From: Deltaproteobacteria bacterium
GTDB lineage: Bacteria > Desulfobacterota > Deferrisomatia > Deferrisomatales > Deferrisomataceae
Length of the DNA: 16,323 bases
Reading direction: 5' to 3'
Assembly: GCA_013152215.1 (NCBI GenBank)
Contig: JAADGT010000375.1
Coordinates: forward strand, 1,464 to 17,786
Part shown: in pieces, positions 13,907 through 16,323 of the stretch
Layout of the letters: each line of letters opens with the position of its first letter
Position numbering within the stretch: the first letter of the stretch is position 1
The notes under the pieces: model-generated
Told to the model about the DNA's origin: nothing
Databases searched by the model: none
The model's input: only the letters and a program-made list of their open reading frames with translations
Position numbers and translations under genes: made by a program

Positions 13907-15115
13907 TCAAGCGTCGTTGTGCCGTTGCGCGAGCCCGCCCTCGGTGTGTGGGTGGTGAGGCTCCACGGCGGGTTCCAGGCCGAAGGCGAGGCGGAGCAGC
14001 ACCGGCGTGGCCAGGAGGCTCAGGGCCATGTTGAGAAGGGCCACGCCGGTCATGAGGTCGGCGTGGGGTCCGGCGAAGATGCCCTGGCGCACCGCCACGG
14101 CCACCACCACCAGCGATACCTCCATCCGCGGCAGCATGCCGATGCCCACCTGAAGGGCCCGCACGGGCCGGAGCCGGCCTGCCAGGGCGCCGGCAGCCGA
14201 CCCCAGGAACTTACCCAGGAAGCTGGCGGCCAGGAGCACCGGTCCCACCCGGCCGAGCCCTCCCAGCCCCCCCAGGTCCAGGTCGGCCCCGAGCCCCACG
14301 AAGAACAGGGGGATGAATACGCCGTAGGCCACGGCGTGGACCCGGTCCATGAGCTTCTCCTCGCCCATGGTCTCGCGCACGGCCAGCCCCGCCACGAAGG
14401 CGCCCGTGATGCCGGCGAGGCCGGCGGTCTCGGCCAGGGCCGCCAAGCCCAGTGCCACGATCACCACGAAGGTCAAGGGGGCCTCGGGCAGGTGGATTCG
14501 GCGGAACGACCGATACACCAGGGGCAGCGCCTTCCACACGAAGACGCCGGTCAGGGCGAAGTACACGACCGCGCCGAACAGGACCTGCTGGGGGCTGCCG
14601 GTGCCGAGCACCACGGCCAGCAGGCACAGGGCGATCACGTCGTCGAGAATGGCGGCCCCCACCAAGGTGGCTCCCACCTGGGTCCGGATCCGGCCGGCCT
14701 CCAGCAAGGTGACCGCGGTGATGCCGATGCTGGTGGGGGTGAAAAGAGCCCCCGTGGCCAGGGCCTGGGCCAGGTCGAACCCGGCCCATCGGGCCGCGAC
14801 CAGGCCCAGGAAGAACGGGATCGTCACCCCGCCCAGGGCCACCAGGACCGAGGGGCCGCCGGCCCGGCGGATGTCCCTGAGGCTCGACTCGGTGCCGGTG
14901 ATCAGGAGAAGGAAGATGAGCCCCAGGTCGCTCAGGGCGCCGAATCCCTCGCTGTGGAGGACCGGCCGCATGAAACCGGGCAGGGACGCAAGGAGTACCC
15001 CGGCCAGGATCTGACCGAGGATGGGGGGGAGCTTGAGCCGGTCGAAGGCCTGGCCGAGCACCTTTGCCGCGGCCAGGGCCAGGGCCAGGGTGCCGAGGAA
15101 CGCGGCCGGGTTCAC
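13907..15115 (-). CDS. CPA2-family cation/proton antiporter (Kef/NapA-like membrane domain, 402 aa)
   Basis: The start is GTG at 15115. About 12-13 hydrophobic segments cover residues 5-380. The fold is identified by ILGQILAGVLL in the second membrane helix, LIFLLLITGTE, FTPTSIGITA in the crossed-helix region and AAILDDVIAL with the paired Asp of the ion-binding helix, as in NapA-type exchangers of the CPA2 family. It exchanges Na+ or K+ for protons across the inner membrane; the ion cannot be told from sequence. There is no C-terminal TrkA-N domain as in KefB/KefC, only a short His-containing tail (EPHHPHTEGG). Its GTG overlaps the stop of the upstream CBS gene by four bases (GTGA), so the CBS protein may serve as its regulatory module. 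It is convergent with the cytochrome cluster and probably unrelated to it. Confidence 0.9.
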   Translation of the reverse strand: MNPAAFLGTLALALAAAKVLGQAFDRLKLPPILGQILAGVLLASLPGFMRPVLHSEGFGALSDLGLIFLLLITGTESSLRDIRRAGGPSVLVALGGVTIPFFLGLVAARWAGFDLAQALATGALFTPTSIGITAVTLLEAGRIRTQVGATLVGAAILDDVIALCLLAVVLGTGSPQQVLFGAVVYFALTGVFVWKALPLVYRSFRRIHLPEAPLTFVVIVALGLAALAETAGLAGITGAFVAGLAVRETMGEEKLMDRVHAVAYGVFIPLFFVGLGADLDLGGLGGLGRVGPVLLAASFLGKFLGSAAGALAGRLRPVRALQVGIGMLPRMEVSLVVVAVAVRQGIFAGPHADLMTGVALLNMALSLLATPVLLRLAFGLEPAVEPHHPHTEGGLAQRHNDA

Positions 15116-15663
15116 CGGCCCGCCCCCGAGCGGAGGCGGTGCAGGGCCTGGATCACCTGGAGCGAGCCGATCTCACCCACCAGCTCGTCCCCTTCGATCA
15201 CGGGCAGCCACAGGGCACCCTTGGCCTCCATGAGGTGCACCACGTCCCGGCAGGGGGTGTCGGGCGCGACCCGGTGGAGCACCCGGCCCTCGACGAAGCA
15301 GCAGGTGCAGTCGGCCGCTCCGTGGGCCAGGCTGCGGAACCGCAGGCGCAGGAACTTGGAGTAGGACTCGTGGGTGGGCTCCATGGCCCGGAGCAGGTCC
15401 CTCCGGAGCAGGATGCTCTGCACACCGAACCGGCGGGCCGGGTCGGGCACGATCCAGGCGTGGTCCACCGACTGGAACACCTCGACGGCGTCGAGGACCG
15501 GCATGTGGGGCGGCAGGAAGGCCGCGGCCCGGAACGTCGAGTCCATGACGTCCCGGGCCGGCAGGGAGTAGAAGGCCTCGAACAGGCGGCGGATGTCTTC
15601 GGGGTCATGGGTGGTCATGGCGGTAGCGGGTCCATATCCCCTGTCCGGCTGGTAGGTTCGCAT
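15112..15663 (-). CDS. CBS-pair protein, probable regulator of the adjacent antiporter (183 aa)
   Basis: Two CBS domains fill the protein. One is at about 35-100 (LPARDVMDSTFRAAAFL, MPVLDAVEVFQ, HAWIVPD). The other is at about 118-178 (VEGRVLHRVAPDTP, DVVHLMEAKGALWLPVIEGDELVGEIG). CBS pairs bind adenine nucleotides and often gate transporters. The ATG at 15663 has no ribosome site; an in-frame ATG at 15618 (MTTHDPED) gives 168 residues and equally complete domains, so the start is uncertain. No signal peptide is seen, so it is cytoplasmic. The unusual CTCC cluster just before the second CBS domain might bind metal or respond to redox, which is speculative. Overlap with the antiporter start (GTGA) indicates coupled translation and a shared function. 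Confidence 0.8.
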   Translation of the reverse strand: MRTYQPDRGYGPATAMTTHDPEDIRRLFEAFYSLPARDVMDSTFRAAAFLPPHMPVLDAVEVFQSVDHAWIVPDPARRFGVQSILLRRDLLRAMEPTHESYSKFLRLRFRSLAHGAADCTCCFVEGRVLHRVAPDTPCRDVVHLMEAKGALWLPVIEGDELVGEIGSLQVIQALHRLRSGAGR

Positions 15664-15866
15664 ATCGCGTCAGGAGGCGAATCTGGGGCCTCCTCCTCCG
15701 CTGAACGCCCTCGCAGGGGCCGCCGCGGTTCGGTCCGCTGCGACGCGTGAGGGCACGCGCCGCGGCCGCTCCCCTGCACCGGGCGACCCTCGCTGCTCGG
15801 GTGTCGCGCTCCGTCGAAGGCCCCAGGTTCGCTCGAGTTGGCTGTGCATTCCCGCGGAACGCCACA

Positions 15867-16323
15867 CTAGAAGCTGTACCGCACCCGGGCGTACACGTTG
15901 GTGTTGTCCTCGAACTGGCCGAAGAACGTGTCGTCGTGGGCGCCCAGGAACACGTTGCCCCCGAGGGTCACGAGGACCTCGTCCGACACCTTGTAGCTCG
16001 CTTTGGGCCGGAGGTAGGCGTCGTCCTCGGTGGGCGAGTAGAAGGCGAAGAGCGACAGCGTCAGGTTCTGCTGGAGGAACAGCCCCGTGTACCGGGCCGT
16101 GAGCCACCAGCGGTTCTGGTCGGTGAAGCCCACGTCCGGGAACTGCACCGCCCGCTCCAGGTAGGCCTGGAGGCCCAGGGTCTGGTCCCGGGCGACCTCG
16201 TGGGAGAAGCTGCCGAGCCATCGAAGTTGTGAGTTGGGGATCGTGGGGTCGTTCCCACCCTTGTCGTCCAGGCTCCGGTACCAGGCGAACTCGGTCGCAG
16301 CGATTCCGCCTAGTACAGCGCCC
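15867..16323 (-). CDS. Outer-membrane beta-barrel-like protein, C-terminal part (partial at right edge)
   Basis: The frame is open from the right edge (GAVLGGIAATEFAWYRSLDD...) to a TAG at 15867-15869, about 151 residues, so the GTG at 16148 is internal and the true start lies outside the window. The chain alternates polar and aromatic/hydrophobic residues in short strands with charged turns (QLRWLGSFSHEV, RWWLTARYTGLFL, LTLSLFAFYSP, YLRPKASYKV). It ends VYARVRYSF, the terminal Phe preceded by alternating residues that marks BAM-assembled outer-membrane barrels. A hydrophobic-girdle porin-like or DUF1302-like protein is likely. The substrate is unknown. Transcription is toward the CBS gene, with about 200 bases between them. 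Confidence 0.72.
   Translation of the reverse strand, partial: GAVLGGIAATEFAWYRSLDDKGGNDPTIPNSQLRWLGSFSHEVARDQTLGLQAYLERAVQFPDVGFTDQNRWWLTARYTGLFLQQNLTLSLFAFYSPTEDDAYLRPKASYKVSDEVLVTLGGNVFLGAHDDTFFGQFEDNTNVYARVRYSF

Noticed and set aside
13919..15364. 481-residue open frame on the + strand across the antiporter
   Set aside because: It is rich in Gln, Gly and His with no domain pattern, whereas the - strand encodes a clear 12-helix antiporter plus CBS pair with coupled start and stop.
15783..15807. Hairpin GCGAC...GTCGC as a terminator downstream of the partial outer-membrane gene
   Set aside because: The stem is short and bulged, and no T-tract follows on either strand.
1..16323. Mobile elements, tRNA or rRNA genes, CRISPR arrays
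   Set aside because: No transposase or integrase motifs, no terminal inverted repeats, no tRNA cloverleaf and no spaced repeats were seen in reading the window.

Overview
The window is GC-rich, densely packed bacterial DNA dominated by c-type cytochrome genes. Multihaem cytochromes with CXXCH motifs, periplasmic parvulin foldases, NHL-propeller proteins and a -24/-12 (sigma-54) promoter together suggest a metal- or electrode-respiring member of the Desulfuromonadia or a related Desulfobacterota lineage. A high-GC genus such as Deferrisoma would fit. This assignment is inference from gene content; no 16S or other taxonomic marker is present.

Layout. (1) 1-633: 3' end of a spermidine-synthase-like protein, cut by the left edge. 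(2) 650-3494: two exported SurA/PpiC-type parvulin proteins. Between them lies a 220-bp gap holding a strong sigma-54 promoter candidate (1815-1830) and upstream repeats that could bind an activator. (3) 3557-13807: the core, with eight genes on the + strand in near-mirror order: FnIII-NHL protein, nonahaem cytochrome, pentahaem cytochrome, thioredoxin-like protein, pentahaem cytochrome, pentahaem cytochrome, nonahaem cytochrome, FnIII-NHL protein. The thioredoxin-like gene sits between two perfect GC-rich hairpins (8100-8130 and 8670-8703). (4) 13907-15663 on the - strand: a CPA2-type cation/proton antiporter translationally coupled to a CBS-pair protein. (5) 15867 to the right edge on the - strand: C-terminal part of an outer-membrane beta-barrel-like protein.

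How the genes may work together (inference). The five cytochromes carry 32 CXXCH sites plus one CX3CH site, so up to 33 haems. All five have ordinary Sec signal peptides, with no lipobox and no porin partner in the window. The parvulins would help fold the exported cytochromes, the thioredoxin-like protein could keep haem-binding cysteines reduced, and the two FnIII-NHL proteins could be scaffolds or surface anchors. The set looks like a dedicated periplasmic or extracellular electron-transfer system, possibly polymeric, that grew by duplication of a three-gene module. Sequence alone cannot prove a filament, the electron acceptor or the localisation.

Many long open frames on the opposite strand across the cytochrome genes are by-products of high GC and were not annotated.
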